Both the position numbers and the translations under genes were made by a program. This document shows positions 1-9,031 of a stretch of DNA of 64,000 nucleotides, one piece after another. The notes beneath the pieces are model-generated. The model saw only the letters and a list, made by a program, of their open reading frames with translations. It did not search any database and was not told where the DNA came from. Position 1 is the stretch's first letter, and every line of letters starts with the position of its first letter. Source of the stretch: Burkholderia pyrrocinia (GTDB lineage: Bacteria > Pseudomonadota > Gammaproteobacteria > Burkholderiales > Burkholderiaceae); the NCBI RefSeq assembly GCF_001028665.1, contig NZ_CP011503.1, forward strand, positions 2,542,001 to 2,606,000, in the 5' to 3' direction.

Positions 1-378
1 GTGGAGGCCGCCGAGCATCGGACGCTCGCGCAGCGGCACGTCGTGAAGCCGCCGCCGACGGCGGCCGCGAAGCTCGCGGAAAAGCAGAGCCAGGCGGTGC
101 TGCGCGAACTGACCGTGCCGTGGCAGACGCTGTTCGCGCTCGTCGAGGACTATCCCGACCATGACGTCGCGCTGATCGGCATCGACCAGAACCCGGCGCA
201 AGGCCAGATCCGCATCACGGCCGAAGCGAAGAATCCGGACGCGATGATCGCGTACCTGAAGTATCTGCAGACGAGCGTCGTGCTGCGCGAAGCGGTGCTC
301 AACGGTCATCTCGTCGAGGACAACGTACCGGGCAAGCCGGTGCGTTTCCAGATCACGGCCGTCTGGAGGACGTCATGA
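1..378 (+). CDS. PilN-like pilus/secretion assembly protein, C-terminal part (5' truncated)
   Basis: The reading frame is open at the window edge, so the first codon seen (GTG) need not be the true start. The 125 visible residues look like the C-terminal ferredoxin-like domain of PilN/GspL-type inner-membrane assembly proteins: an alpha/beta segment with an acidic VEDYPDHDVALIGID stretch followed by a YLKYLQ helix. There is no membrane segment in the visible part; PilN proteins carry theirs near the N terminus, which would lie upstream. Its stop overlaps the next start (ATGA at 375-378), and the following genes are PilO-, PilP- and secretin-like, which is the main reason for the call. PilN/O/P normally form the platform linking the cytoplasmic ATPase to the outer-membrane secretin. 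Confidence 0.6.
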   Translation: MEAAEHRTLAQRHVVKPPPTAAAKLAEKQSQAVLRELTVPWQTLFALVEDYPDHDVALIGIDQNPAQGQIRITAEAKNPDAMIAYLKYLQTSVVLREAVLNGHLVEDNVPGKPVRFQITAVWRTS

Positions 379-941
379 AAACCGATCGGTTGACGGACCG
401 CCTGGCCACGCTGCGTTTCGAGTTGCGGCGCGCATTCGGTCTGCCGGGACTCGTCGGCCTGCTGCTGATCGGCGCGGCGGCCATCGCGGTCGCGGCGATC
501 GCCAGCCTGGAAGCCGATACGCGTGCGATGCAGGCGCCGGCCGGGCTCGTGCGGGCGACGCACGGCCATCGTCCGGTCGCGGTGCGCGGCGCGCAGGCGG
601 ACGCGGTGGCGCTCGACGCGTTGCCCGAGCTGTTCCCGCGCTTCTCGCAAAGCGCGGACGACATCGCGTCGATCTTCGCGCAGGCGCGCGACAGCCATCT
701 GACGCTCGGTTCCGCCGAGTACCAGGTGACGACCGAGTCGGGCGCGCACTTCGCGCGCTATCAGGTGCTGCTTCCGGTCAAGGATCAGTACGGCGCGATC
801 CGGCAATTTCTGGCGTCGGTGCTCAATCACGTGCCTAACGCGGCGCTGCAGGAAATCCACGTCGAGCGCCCGGCGGTGGGCAGCAACATCCTCGATGCGC
901 GCGTGCGCTTCGAGCTCATCTACCGGAGCACCCAGCCATGA
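375..941 (+). CDS. PilO-like inner-membrane assembly protein
   Basis: A 188-residue protein with a short basic cytoplasmic N terminus, one hydrophobic membrane segment at about residues 25-45 and a periplasmic domain, the layout of PilO/GspM-like proteins that pair with PilN. The start ATG at 375 overlaps the stop of the upstream gene, and its own stop overlaps the next start (ATGA at 938-941), so translation is probably coupled. No catalytic motif is expected in this family. The identification rests on topology, size and position between the PilN-like and PilP-like genes. Confidence 0.6.
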   Translation: MKTDRLTDRLATLRFELRRAFGLPGLVGLLLIGAAAIAVAAIASLEADTRAMQAPAGLVRATHGHRPVAVRGAQADAVALDALPELFPRFSQSADDIASIFAQARDSHLTLGSAEYQVTTESGAHFARYQVLLPVKDQYGAIRQFLASVLNHVPNAALQEIHVERPAVGSNILDARVRFELIYRSTQP

Positions 942-1558
942 TTTCCGCCGCCATGAAGCCCGCGTCGCACCGGCGCATCGCGCTGGCGCTGTGCTGCGTC
1001 CTCGTTGCCGGCGCCGGGTATCGCGTGCTGGTCGCGGCGATGCAGCAGCCGGCAGCGGTCCCGGCATTCGGCGGCCTGCATCGCGACGGCGGGCGTACGC
1101 CGCCGGCGCGGAACGCCGCGCATGCGGCGGCCGCGCACGCCGCGGTGCCCGCGTCCGTGTCTGTGACCGCGCCACGACCTGCGTCGGCCGGCGTGGCAGC
1201 GGCGACGCCGCAGGAGAAGCTCGCCGCGTTGCGCGCGCCGGTGTCCGTCGAAGCGGCGCACGACCCGTTCACCGCGTCGTCATGGCTGCCGCCGCCCGTC
1301 GAAGTGCCGACGCCGCCCGAATCGCGCCCGGCGCCGCCGTCGGCGCCGCCGGTTCCGTTCACCTATGTCGGCGAGCAGGACGCCAAGGCGGCGAAGCCGC
1401 AAGTGTTTCTCAGCAACGGCGATCAGTTGCTGATCGTTTCGCCAGGTGACGTGATCGATGGCCAGTATCGCGTCGAGTCGGTTTCGGAGTCGAACGTGGT
1501 GCTCACCTATCTGCCGTTGAACCAGGTGCAGGTGCTGGCCATTCCAAGGGAAAAGTAG
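938..1558 (+). CDS. PilP/GspC-like periplasmic linker protein
   Basis: A 206-residue protein with an N-terminal membrane anchor or signal (residues about 10-28), an Ala/Pro-rich linker (about 35-135) and a C-terminal beta-rich domain (about 140-206, containing FTYVGEQ and LLIVSPGDVIDGQYRVESV). That C-terminal piece resembles the HR/homology domain of PilP and GspC, which contacts the secretin. The long Pro/Ala linker would let the domain span the periplasm. It overlaps the upstream gene by 4 nt and ends directly before the secretin ATG at 1559. PilP and GspC cannot be separated by eye. Confidence 0.6.
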   Translation: MISAAMKPASHRRIALALCCVLVAGAGYRVLVAAMQQPAAVPAFGGLHRDGGRTPPARNAAHAAAAHAAVPASVSVTAPRPASAGVAAATPQEKLAALRAPVSVEAAHDPFTASSWLPPPVEVPTPPESRPAPPSAPPVPFTYVGEQDAKAAKPQVFLSNGDQLLIVSPGDVIDGQYRVESVSESNVVLTYLPLNQVQVLAIPREK

Positions 1559-3865
1559 ATGAAAACCTCATGCACACGGGGTGCGCGCCGCGTTGGGGAC
1601 AGCGGCCCATCGACACGCCTTTCGCCCTTCACGACGTTCGATTTCCGGCACGCGCCGGCGAGCCGGATCGCGACGAAACGCGCACTGGCGATCGCCGTGG
1701 CGCTGCTCGCGTGCGGCGGCTGCGCGCATGTGCCGAACGTGCACGACGATCCGACCAATGCGCAGGTGAGGATCGACGCGATGCACGCGCGCGACGCCGA
1801 AGTCAACCAGTTGCTCGATAACGCCGACCAGTTCCGCAAGCAGAACCAGTTCGACGATGCGGCCCGGTCCGCCTACATGGCGACCGAGCTCGATCCGTCG
1901 AGCGAGCGCGCCCGCAGGATCGGCACGATGATCGAGCAGGACCGCAAGCATCTGGCGATCCTGCAGGAAGCGGACCGCATGATGAAGCGCGGCTCGTACG
2001 CGCAGGCGGCCGAACGCGTGCATCGCGTGCTGGTCGAGGATCCGTCCAATGCGATGGCCGCGCGGATGCAGTCGGAGCTCGACGACAAGCGTCGGCAGCA
2101 GCACTCGGAACGGGACGACAAGCTCGCCGCTTCGTCGATCATGCGCACGCCGGTGTCGCTGCAATTCCGCGACGCGAACGTGCGGATGGTGTTCGAGGCG
2201 TTGTCGCGGACGTCGGGGCTGAACGTCATCTTCGACCGCGACGTGCGTGCCGACCTGAAGACGACGATCTTCGTGCAGAACGCGTCGCTGCAGGACACGG
2301 TCGACATGATCCTGTTGCAGAACCAGCTCGACAAGAAGCAGATGAACGCCAACACGCTGTTCATCTACCCGGCGACGCCCGCGAAGCAGCTCGAATACCA
2401 GGAGCTCAAGGTGCGCACGTTCCAGCTGTCGAACGTCGACGCGAAGCAGGTCCAGTCGCTGCTGAAGGGCCTGTTGAAGGTGAAGGAGGCCGTGATCGAC
2501 GAGCGCGCGAACACCGTGACGATCCGCGGCACGCCGGACATGATCAAGGTCGCCGACGAGATGATCGCGGCCCAGGACCTGCCGGAGCCGGAGGTGATGC
2601 TCGAGGTCGAGGTGCTGGAGGTGTCGCACGAGCGGATGTCGCAGCTCGGCATCAACTGGCCGAACTCGTTCACGGTATCGACGCCGAGCACGGCGAATAC
2701 CTGGGGCGTGCTGCACCATCTGCCGGTCAATGCGCTGAATGTCAGCGGCCTGTCCGCCACCGCGGACTTCAAGCTCACGGACACCGATGCGAACCTGCTC
2801 GCGAGCCCGCGCATCCGCACGCGCAACAAGGAGAAGGCGCGCATCATGATCGGCGACAAGGTGCCGGTGATCTCGAGCTCGAGCACGCCGAGCACGAGCG
2901 GCCCGTCGTTCACGCAGATGATCCAGTACCTCGATGTCGGCATCAAGCTCGAGGTGGAGCCGCAGGTCTATCGCGACGGCGACGTCGGCATCAAGCTGAA
3001 TCTCGAGGTCAGCAACATCACCAATACGATCCAGAGCAGCAATTCGCAAGGGCTGAACTCGCTCGCGTATCAGATCGGCACGCGCAGCGCGTCGACGAGC
3101 CTGCGCCTGCGGGACGGCGAAACCCAGATCATGGGCGGGCTGATCTCGGACGAAGACCGCCGCAACGCGAACAAGGTGCCGGGGCTCGGGCAACTGCCGT
3201 TGCTCGGCCGCCTGTTCTCGGATCATGAAGGCGATCACAAGAAGACCGAGATCGTGCTGCAGATCACGCCGCACATCGTCCGGCCGCAGGTCGCGGCGGA
3301 TGCGGACACGCAGGAAGTGTGGTCGGGCACCGACGTCAACGTGCACGCCGACCAGTTGCGGCTCGATCCGGTGGCGCTGAACGCGGAAGATGCCGCGGCA
3401 ACGGCCGCGACGCCCGTGACGAAGCCGGTGCCCGGCAGCGTGGGCGGCGGCACCACGGGCGGCAAGGCGCCGTCGCCGCTGGAGGCGGCGGCGAACCGGG
3501 CGCAGCCGTCGCCGGAGAGCGGGGCGTTCGGGCAGATGCCCGTCGCGCCTCGCACGACGCCGCCGCCCGACCCGTACGGCGGGCGTTTCTCGAGACCGCA
3601 GCCCGCGCTGCCCGCGCCCGCGGCGGGCGCGGCACCCGCGGATGGTGCGGCGCAGGCGGCCGAGCCGGCGGGCAACGAAGCAGCGCCGGCCCCGGGCACG
3701 AGCGTGACGCCGGTGGCGTCGCCGGCCGTGCAGGCTGCTGCACCGGCTGCACCAACTGCACCAACTGCACCGGCCGCGCCAGCAGCGCCGCCTCCGACGC
3801 TGCAGATGCCGGCGGGCGATATCCCGAGCGATAACCCGCTTCACTCGATTCAGAACGGGAATTGA
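1559..3865 (+). CDS. Outer-membrane secretin, lipoprotein type (PilQ/MshL/GspD-like)
   Basis: A 768-residue secretin forming the outer-membrane ring through which a pilus or substrate leaves. The N terminus has about 40 extra residues before a hydrophobic segment ending in a Cys cluster (LLACGGC, about residue 52), consistent with a lipoprotein signal. Next comes a helical, repeat-like region (about 65-190), then STN/N0-N1-like domains (VSLQFRDANVRMVFEALSR and the QLSNVDAKQVQSLLKGLL region), and the secretin beta-domain (about 340-590) with the typical EVEVLEVS, QYLDVGIKLEVEP and GLISDEDRRNANKVPGLGQL features. The last 170 residues are a Pro/Ala/Gly-rich tail without a recognisable fold. A start further downstream is possible because the signal lies unusually deep. 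Confidence 0.85.
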   Translation: MKTSCTRGARRVGDSGPSTRLSPFTTFDFRHAPASRIATKRALAIAVALLACGGCAHVPNVHDDPTNAQVRIDAMHARDAEVNQLLDNADQFRKQNQFDDAARSAYMATELDPSSERARRIGTMIEQDRKHLAILQEADRMMKRGSYAQAAERVHRVLVEDPSNAMAARMQSELDDKRRQQHSERDDKLAASSIMRTPVSLQFRDANVRMVFEALSRTSGLNVIFDRDVRADLKTTIFVQNASLQDTVDMILLQNQLDKKQMNANTLFIYPATPAKQLEYQELKVRTFQLSNVDAKQVQSLLKGLLKVKEAVIDERANTVTIRGTPDMIKVADEMIAAQDLPEPEVMLEVEVLEVSHERMSQLGINWPNSFTVSTPSTANTWGVLHHLPVNALNVSGLSATADFKLTDTDANLLASPRIRTRNKEKARIMIGDKVPVISSSSTPSTSGPSFTQMIQYLDVGIKLEVEPQVYRDGDVGIKLNLEVSNITNTIQSSNSQGLNSLAYQIGTRSASTSLRLRDGETQIMGGLISDEDRRNANKVPGLGQLPLLGRLFSDHEGDHKKTEIVLQITPHIVRPQVAADADTQEVWSGTDVNVHADQLRLDPVALNAEDAAATAATPVTKPVPGSVGGGTTGGKAPSPLEAAANRAQPSPESGAFGQMPVAPRTTPPPDPYGGRFSRPQPALPAPAAGAAPADGAAQAAEPAGNEAAPAPGTSVTPVASPAVQAAAPAAPTAPTAPAAPAAPPPTLQMPAGDIPSDNPLHSIQNGN

Positions 3866-3868
3866 ACC

Positions 3869-4441
3869 GTGGCTACCCGGACCGGCACGACGCGCAGCGG
3901 CTGCACCGGCCGTCCGGGGCAGCGTGGCTTCACGCTGATCGAGATGGTGATCACGCTCGCGCTCGTGGCGATACTCGCGCTCGCGGTCATGCCGTTTTCC
4001 GAGCTGGCCGTGCAGCGCCAGAAGGAGCACGAGCTGGGCGCCGCGTTGCGCGAGATCCGCACCGCGCTCGACGCGTACAAGGACGCCAGCGATGCGGGGC
4101 AGATCGAAAAGGAAGCGGAAGCGTCCGGCTATCCGCCGTCGCTGGCCGTGCTGGTGACCGGCGTGAAGAACGCCCGGGATCCGAAGGGCGGGCTGCTGAT
4201 GTTCCTGCGTCGGGTGCCGCGCGATCCGTTCTTCGCGGGCGATCCCGACACGCCCGCCGAGGAGACCTGGGACGTGCGCGCCTATGGCACGCCGCTGGAT
4301 CCGGCGGCCGGCGATCAGGCGGCCGGCGGTCCGCCGGGCGGCGATCCATCCGGGAGCACCGAGGCCGGCAAGGACGTGTTCGACGTGACGTCGAAATCCG
4401 CGGCCGTCGGCATCAACGGCATCCCGTACAAACAATGGTGA
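3869..4441 (+). CDS. Type II secretion/type IV pilus pseudopilin (GspG-like), GTG start
   Basis: A 190-residue pseudopilin. Prepilin peptidase should cut after Gly20 in QRGFTLIEM; Glu at +5 of the mature protein and the following hydrophobic helix (VITLALVAILALAVMPF) are both present. The mature N-terminal helix is followed by a soluble domain with DPFF and a Gly/Pro-rich segment (SGYPPSLAVL, GGPPGGDPSG). The GTG start lies 3 nt after the secretin stop, so the gene is in the same operon. It ends 9 nt before a second pseudopilin. Confidence 0.8.
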   Translation: MATRTGTTRSGCTGRPGQRGFTLIEMVITLALVAILALAVMPFSELAVQRQKEHELGAALREIRTALDAYKDASDAGQIEKEAEASGYPPSLAVLVTGVKNARDPKGGLLMFLRRVPRDPFFAGDPDTPAEETWDVRAYGTPLDPAAGDQAAGGPPGGDPSGSTEAGKDVFDVTSKSAAVGINGIPYKQW

Positions 4442-4450
4442 CGGTGCAAC

Positions 4451-4840
4451 ATGAAACACGCTCGCACGCGCAGGCCGCGCGGATTCACGCTGATCGAGAT
4501 CGTGGTCGTGATGGCCATCATCGGCCTGCTCCTGACGTTGGCCGTGCCGCGCTACATGCACAGCATCGAGCGCGGGAAGGAACAGGTCCGGCAGCAGAAC
4601 ATCGCGGTGATGCGCAATGCGATCGACCAATACTACGGCGACAACGGCCAGTACCCGGAGACGCTCGACGAACTGGTCGCGAAGCACTATCTGCGTTCAG
4701 TCCCGCTCGATCCGGTGAATGGCGACGACAAATGGGCGGCGGTCGCGTCGCCGGACGAGTCGAAGCCGGGCGTCTACGACGTGGCGCCCGCGAGCAGCCC
4801 GCAGGGTGCGCCGCCGAGCGCGACTGGAGCGGCGAAATGA
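4451..4840 (+). CDS. GspG-type major pseudopilin
   Basis: A 129-residue pseudopilin with a clear class III signal: basic leader, cleavage after Gly11 in RGFTLIEIVVVMAI, Glu at +5. The globular part carries hallmarks of GspG/PulG: a central helix (AIDQYYGDNGQYPETLDELV), then LDPVNGDDKW before a Pro/Ala-rich tail. GspG proteins form the shaft of the type II pseudopilus. Its stop overlaps the start of the next gene (ATGA at 4837-4840). Confidence 0.82.
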   Translation: MKHARTRRPRGFTLIEIVVVMAIIGLLLTLAVPRYMHSIERGKEQVRQQNIAVMRNAIDQYYGDNGQYPETLDELVAKHYLRSVPLDPVNGDDKWAAVASPDESKPGVYDVAPASSPQGAPPSATGAAK

Positions 4841-5472
4841 GCCGGGCCGGCCGGACGGCACGCGACGGCGCGCACGCGCGCGCGATGCGCGGCCGCCCGC
4901 GTGCCGCGCGTCAGCGCGGGCTCGTGCTGCTGGCGCTGCTGATCGCACTGATGCTGATGTCGATCGCACTGGCAGGGGCGCTGGATGTCTGGTCGCTGCA
5001 ACGGCGCCGCGAGGACGAGCGGCAACTGCTGTTCGCCGGCGATCAGTACCGCAAGGCGATCATCCGCTACTACGGTCTGGCGCGCGCGTACCCGCAAACC
5101 GTCGACGACCTGCTGGACGACAACCGGTTCGTCAAGCCGATGCATCATCTGCGCCGCGCGTATCGGGATCCGATTACCGGACAGAACGACTGGGCGTTCC
5201 TGTGGCGGGGCGATCGTTTCTATGGCGTCTACAGCAACGCGGATCAGGCGACGGTCAAGCGGGCGGGATTTCCGCTGCGATACATGGACTTCGAGGGCGA
5301 GAAGACCTACCGCAAGTGGAAGTTTCTGTACCTCGCACCCGGCCTCGGCTTGCCGGCCAGCGACGCGGCGCCGGCGTCCGCGGCTGCGCCTGCCCAGGCG
5401 GCGAGCTTCCCGAGCCTGTCCGGGTTCGCGGGCGGCTACCTGCCGGGGCGGGCGCCGTCCGGCCTGCGTTGA
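4837..5472 (+). CDS. Pseudopilin-like protein with degenerate signal
   Basis: A 211-residue protein that reads like a divergent GspG relative: a long basic leader, then RGLVLLALLIALMLMSIALAG where FTLIE is replaced by LVLLA, so the conserved Glu+5 is missing. Further on, YRKAIIRYYGLARAYPQTVDDLLDD aligns with the central helix and YP..LDEL segment of GspG, and PITGQNDWAFL with its conserved DP.. turn. The start is set by the ATG at 4837 overlapping the upstream stop. Whether prepilin peptidase can process it is uncertain; it may act as a minor pseudopilin or an anchored assembly factor. It is the last gene of the plus-strand block. Confidence 0.65.
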   Translation: MSRAGRTARDGAHARAMRGRPRAARQRGLVLLALLIALMLMSIALAGALDVWSLQRRREDERQLLFAGDQYRKAIIRYYGLARAYPQTVDDLLDDNRFVKPMHHLRRAYRDPITGQNDWAFLWRGDRFYGVYSNADQATVKRAGFPLRYMDFEGEKTYRKWKFLYLAPGLGLPASDAAPASAAAPAQAASFPSLSGFAGGYLPGRAPSGLR

Positions 5473-5509
5473 CGGGCGACCGGTCGCCGTGCGCCCCCGG
5501 CGCGCGCGC

Positions 5510-5540
5510 AAAAAAACGCGACGCCCGCACTGGGCATCGC
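5510..5540 (-). terminator. Candidate Rho-independent terminator (minus strand)
   Basis: The hairpin arms GCGAcGCCC and GGGCaTCGC (5518-5526 and 5532-5540, one internal mismatch) are followed on the minus strand by a run of seven T residues. It lies about 130 nt downstream of the PhoX-family gene and would stop its transcript before the opposing pilus-like genes. Confidence 0.5.
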
Positions 5541-5586
5541 GCACAAACCGGCGTGGAGCGCCGACGAAAGAACGGTGATGAAGAAA

Positions 5587-5642
5587 GGGGCGCCCGGCCA
5601 GGGACGCCCGGTTAGGGGCGCCGGGCCAGGGGCGGCCGGCCA
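5587..5642. repeat. Four imperfect 14-nt tandem repeats
   Basis: Four consecutive units related to GGGGCGCCCGGCCA occupy 5587-5600, 5601-5614, 5615-5628 and 5629-5642. Units differ from each other at one to three positions. They fill the convergent gap between the pseudopilin block and the PhoX-family gene and have no coding role. Confidence 0.75.
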
Positions 5643-5671
5643 GGCGCGCAAGCCCCCCTCGCGCGAAGCGC

Positions 5672-7636
5672 TCAGGCCTTCGCGAGCTTGATGCCGGTCT
5701 GCTCGGCCGTCAGGTAGCCGACGCTGGCGCCGAAGCGGTCCTTGAAGTTCGCGCGCACGAGCGGGTCGAGCGTCGGCTTGACCTTGTCGTGCAGCGGCGT
5801 TTCCCAGTCGCCCGCGTGCTGGAAGTTGCTCATGATGTAGGTCCAGCCGTTGATCTCGTCGACCGCGTGCAGGCCCGTCGATTCGGCGCCGGCCGGGCAC
5901 GACAGCACGCGCACGAGCGACTTCGTGTCGACGTTGTAGGCCCACAGGAAGTTGTTCACGTGCATGCCCGAGTCTTCGCCGATGAAGAGCGTGCGCAGCT
6001 TTTCGGAGAACTTCAGGTTGTCCGGGTTCGCGATCCTGTCCGGGTTCGCGAGGTTGCCGAGCCCGTCGGCCGCGGCGAGATCCTCGCCGACGAGCGCGGC
6101 CGGCGCGCCCATGTCGACCGGCACCCATTCGCTGTCGATCGCGCTGCCCGTCGTGTCGCGCTGGCTGCCCTTCAGGTTCAGCGCGTAGACGGCGCCCGCG
6201 GCGATCTTCTTGTCGACCGCGACGTCGCGCGACACCGCGTTGCCCTTGACCATCGACGTCTCGATCCGCGACATCGCCGTATAGACGATCTTGTCCTTCG
6301 CGTTGACGGTCGTGCCTTCGAGCTTCGTGAACGCCATGCTGCCGCCGAGCAGCGCCGCGTAGCGGTGCGTCTCGAGGAACGCGGCCGCCTTTTCCATGCC
6401 CGGCTTCACGCGCATCCAGTTGAACTTGCCGCCGAAGTGGATCTTCGTGTAGCTCGCATCGTTCGGGTCGGTGGTCGTCAGGTCCATGATGTCCGACGCC
6501 TTCAGCGTGTTCGCGAGCGCTTCGATCTCGCTGCTCGTCGCGTGGCCGATCCTGATCCACGTGAGCGTCGCCGTGCCCGCGCCGGCGGACGACGTCTGCG
6601 TCCACTTCGCGACGTACAGCGTGCCGGCCGACAGGTCAGCCGCCTTGTCGGCGACGAACATGAACAGGCCGCCGTTGGTTGCGTCGTCACCCATCATCAC
6701 GGTGCGCTGGTCCGGCATCACCTGGATCAGCTCGTGCGAGATGCGGCCGAGGCAGTAGTGCTTCTTCACGGTGCCCGTGCCGTCCGCGTTCACGGTGATC
6801 TCGGGCAGGTGGCCGTAGTGGTAGGGGTTCGCCTTCGTCTCGTCGCCGAAGGTGTTCTTGCTGAACGCCTTGAACTGCGCGTCGGTCGCGGCCTTGGTCG
6901 CGTCCGGCTCGTACTCCTCGCTCGACAGGTGCGTGCCCCACGGCGACAGGCTCGCGCCGCAGGTGATCCACAGGCCGTGCGCCTTCGACGTGTCGACGTT
7001 GTGGTACTTGACGACCTTCAGCGCGCCGGTGGCCGGATCCTGGTCGAGCGTGAGCACCGCGATCGGCGACGGCAACTGGCCGTACTGCGATGCGCTGGCC
7101 TGGTCGCGCGTCGTGTATTCGAATTGCACGACCGCGAACACCGTGTTGCCCTTCACGCCGGGCACGTTCGCGTTCTTCAGCGTGAGCAGCGAGCTGCCGT
7201 CCGGGCAGTCGGAATAGAACTGGCGCTCCTTGCCGGCTACCGAACGGTCGATGATCGGCTGGTTGTTGATGTCGTAGTAGCCGCCCGCGAGCGTCGTGCC
7301 GCCCTTGCCGTCCGGCACCATGTCGCCCGTCACGAAGAACGGCCGGTACGCGAGCTTGAAGTTGCGCGACGAGCCGTCCGAGAACGACACCGACAGCGTC
7401 GAGCCGACCGTCGTCGTGGCCATCGCGGCCGCGTTGTCGAGCGTGGGTGCGGCCATCGCCGAGAATGCCGCGGACGTATAGGCGGCGGCGACCGGGGCCG
7501 GCGTCGACGCCGGATTGTCGTCGCCGCCGCAACCCGTCAGCAGGGCCGGCAGCGCGAGGCCGGAAAGGGGCAGCATCGGCGCGCCGGCGAGGATCTTCAG
7601 GGCCTGACGACGGGCAGCATTGGGCAACGCGGGCAT
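5672..7636 (-). CDS. PhoX-family (DUF839) secreted phosphatase-like protein
   Basis: A 654-residue protein of the PhoX/DUF839 family, calcium-dependent alkaline phosphatases that are exported folded by Tat. The chosen start gives MPALPNAARRQALKIL, a twin-arginine-type N terminus, followed by a hydrophobic stretch ending in LLTGCGGDD, which may be a lipobox. A start 26 codons upstream would bury this signal and is rejected. Family features include GYYDINNQPI, the acidic CGASLSPWGTHLSSEEYEPD stretch (typical of PhoX), the LGRISHE segment and GEDSGMHVNNFLW. The real substrate cannot be read from the sequence; many Burkholderia members are annotated only as DUF839. It stands alone between convergent and tandem neighbours. 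Confidence 0.8.
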   Translation of the reverse strand: MPALPNAARRQALKILAGAPMLPLSGLALPALLTGCGGDDNPASTPAPVAAAYTSAAFSAMAAPTLDNAAAMATTTVGSTLSVSFSDGSSRNFKLAYRPFFVTGDMVPDGKGGTTLAGGYYDINNQPIIDRSVAGKERQFYSDCPDGSSLLTLKNANVPGVKGNTVFAVVQFEYTTRDQASASQYGQLPSPIAVLTLDQDPATGALKVVKYHNVDTSKAHGLWITCGASLSPWGTHLSSEEYEPDATKAATDAQFKAFSKNTFGDETKANPYHYGHLPEITVNADGTGTVKKHYCLGRISHELIQVMPDQRTVMMGDDATNGGLFMFVADKAADLSAGTLYVAKWTQTSSAGAGTATLTWIRIGHATSSEIEALANTLKASDIMDLTTTDPNDASYTKIHFGGKFNWMRVKPGMEKAAAFLETHRYAALLGGSMAFTKLEGTTVNAKDKIVYTAMSRIETSMVKGNAVSRDVAVDKKIAAGAVYALNLKGSQRDTTGSAIDSEWVPVDMGAPAALVGEDLAAADGLGNLANPDRIANPDNLKFSEKLRTLFIGEDSGMHVNNFLWAYNVDTKSLVRVLSCPAGAESTGLHAVDEINGWTYIMSNFQHAGDWETPLHDKVKPTLDPLVRANFKDRFGASVGYLTAEQTGIKLAKA

Positions 7637-7801
7637 GTGGAGTCCAGTTTCAGTTGTTGGAAGAATGGCCTTCGCGAAGCGGAAGCAGGCGATCGGCAAG
7701 CTCCGCGAAGGCAAATTGAAAACTGGACGGAAGTGTAAGGACGCTCGATGAAAGTTTTTTGAATTGGAAACGTAATGACGTGTCGGGCGTCCGTCAGGTG
7801 C

Positions 7802-8995
7802 TCAGTCGCGTTCGGGCGTTGCCGAGATGCGGTGGATCGACAGGTCCGCGCCGTCGAATTCGGCCTCGCGGTCGAGGCGCAGCCCGACGGTCGCCTTCAG
7901 CGCGCCGTAGACGAGCGTGCCGCCGGCGGTGGCGATCGCGATGCCGCCGAGCGTGCCGGCGAGCTGCGACAGGAACGACACCCCGCCGAGACCGCCGAGC
8001 GCGGGCAGGCCGAACACGCCGGCTGCGAGGCCGCCGAGCGCGCCGCACATCCCGTGCAGCGGCCACACGCCGAGCACGTCGTCGATGCGCCACTTGTTCT
8101 GCACGCAGGTGAACATCGCGACGAACAGCGCACCGGCCGCCGCGCCCGTGACGAGCGCGCCGATCGGGTGCATCACGTCGGAGCCCGCGCACACCGCGAC
8201 GAGGCCCGCGAGCGGCCCGTTGTACGTGAAGCCCGGGTCGTTGCGGCCCGCCATCCATGCGGCGAGCGTGCCGCCGACCATCGCCATCAGCGAGTTCACC
8301 GCGACGAGGCCGCTGATCTTGTCGAGCGTCTGCGCGCTCATCACGTTGAAGCCGAACCAGCCGACCGCGAGCACCCATGCGCCGAGCGCGAGGAACGGGA
8401 TGTTCGACGGCGGGTGCGCGGCGATCCGGCCGTCCTTCGCATAACGACCGTGGCGCGCGCCGAGCAGCAGCACGGCCGGCAGTGCGACCCAGCCGCCGAA
8501 CGCATGCACGACGACCGAGCCCGCGAAATCGTGGAACGGCGCACCGAACGCATGCGTGAGCCAGGCTTGCACGCCGTAGCGCTCGTTCCACGCGATCCCT
8601 TCGAAGAACGGATAGATGAAGCCGACGATGATCAGCGTCGCGACGAGCTGCGGGTTGAACTTCGCGCGCTCGGCGATGCCGCCTGACACGATCGCGGGAA
8701 TGGCCGCCGCGAAGGTCAGCAGGAAGAAGAAGCGCACGAGCGCGTAGCCGTTGTGCTGCGACAGCGTGCCGATGTCGTCGAAGAACTCGACGCCGTACGC
8801 GATCGTGTAGCCGATGAAGAAATACGCGAGCGTCGACACCGAGAAGTCGACCAGGATCTTCACGAGCGCGTTGACCTGGTTCTTCTTGCGGACCGTGCCG
8901 AGTTCGAGAAATGCGAAGCCCGCGTGCATCGCGAGCACCATGACGGCGCCGATCAACAGGAACAGTGTGTCGACGCCGGATTTCAGACCAACCAT
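7802..8995 (-). CDS. amtB: Ammonium transporter (Amt/AmtB family)
   Basis: A 397-residue multi-span membrane protein of the Amt family, which conducts ammonium/ammonia across the inner membrane. Visible family features are FLELGTVRKKNQVNALVKIL near the N terminus, DFAGSVVVHAFGGW (conserved Asp and pore His), GWFGFNVMSA and the second pore segment ALFVAMFTCVQ. It lacks an N-terminal signal extension; the start is at a conserved ATG with AAGGA about 9 nt upstream. No glnK partner is adjacent, unlike the usual glnK-amtB pair. A sigma-54 type promoter sits just upstream, which fits nitrogen control. Confidence 0.9.
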   Translation of the reverse strand: MVGLKSGVDTLFLLIGAVMVLAMHAGFAFLELGTVRKKNQVNALVKILVDFSVSTLAYFFIGYTIAYGVEFFDDIGTLSQHNGYALVRFFFLLTFAAAIPAIVSGGIAERAKFNPQLVATLIIVGFIYPFFEGIAWNERYGVQAWLTHAFGAPFHDFAGSVVVHAFGGWVALPAVLLLGARHGRYAKDGRIAAHPPSNIPFLALGAWVLAVGWFGFNVMSAQTLDKISGLVAVNSLMAMVGGTLAAWMAGRNDPGFTYNGPLAGLVAVCAGSDVMHPIGALVTGAAAGALFVAMFTCVQNKWRIDDVLGVWPLHGMCGALGGLAAGVFGLPALGGLGGVSFLSQLAGTLGGIAIATAGGTLVYGALKATVGLRLDREAEFDGADLSIHRISATPERD

Positions 8996-9031
8996 GCCGT
9001 GGCTTCCTTGCGCAAAAAACGGGCAAGGAAC

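Noticed and set aside
1568..4687. Long minus-strand open frame opposite the secretin and pseudopilin genes
   Set aside because: Arg/His/Leu-rich artificial composition; a product of high GC opposite real genes with clear domains.
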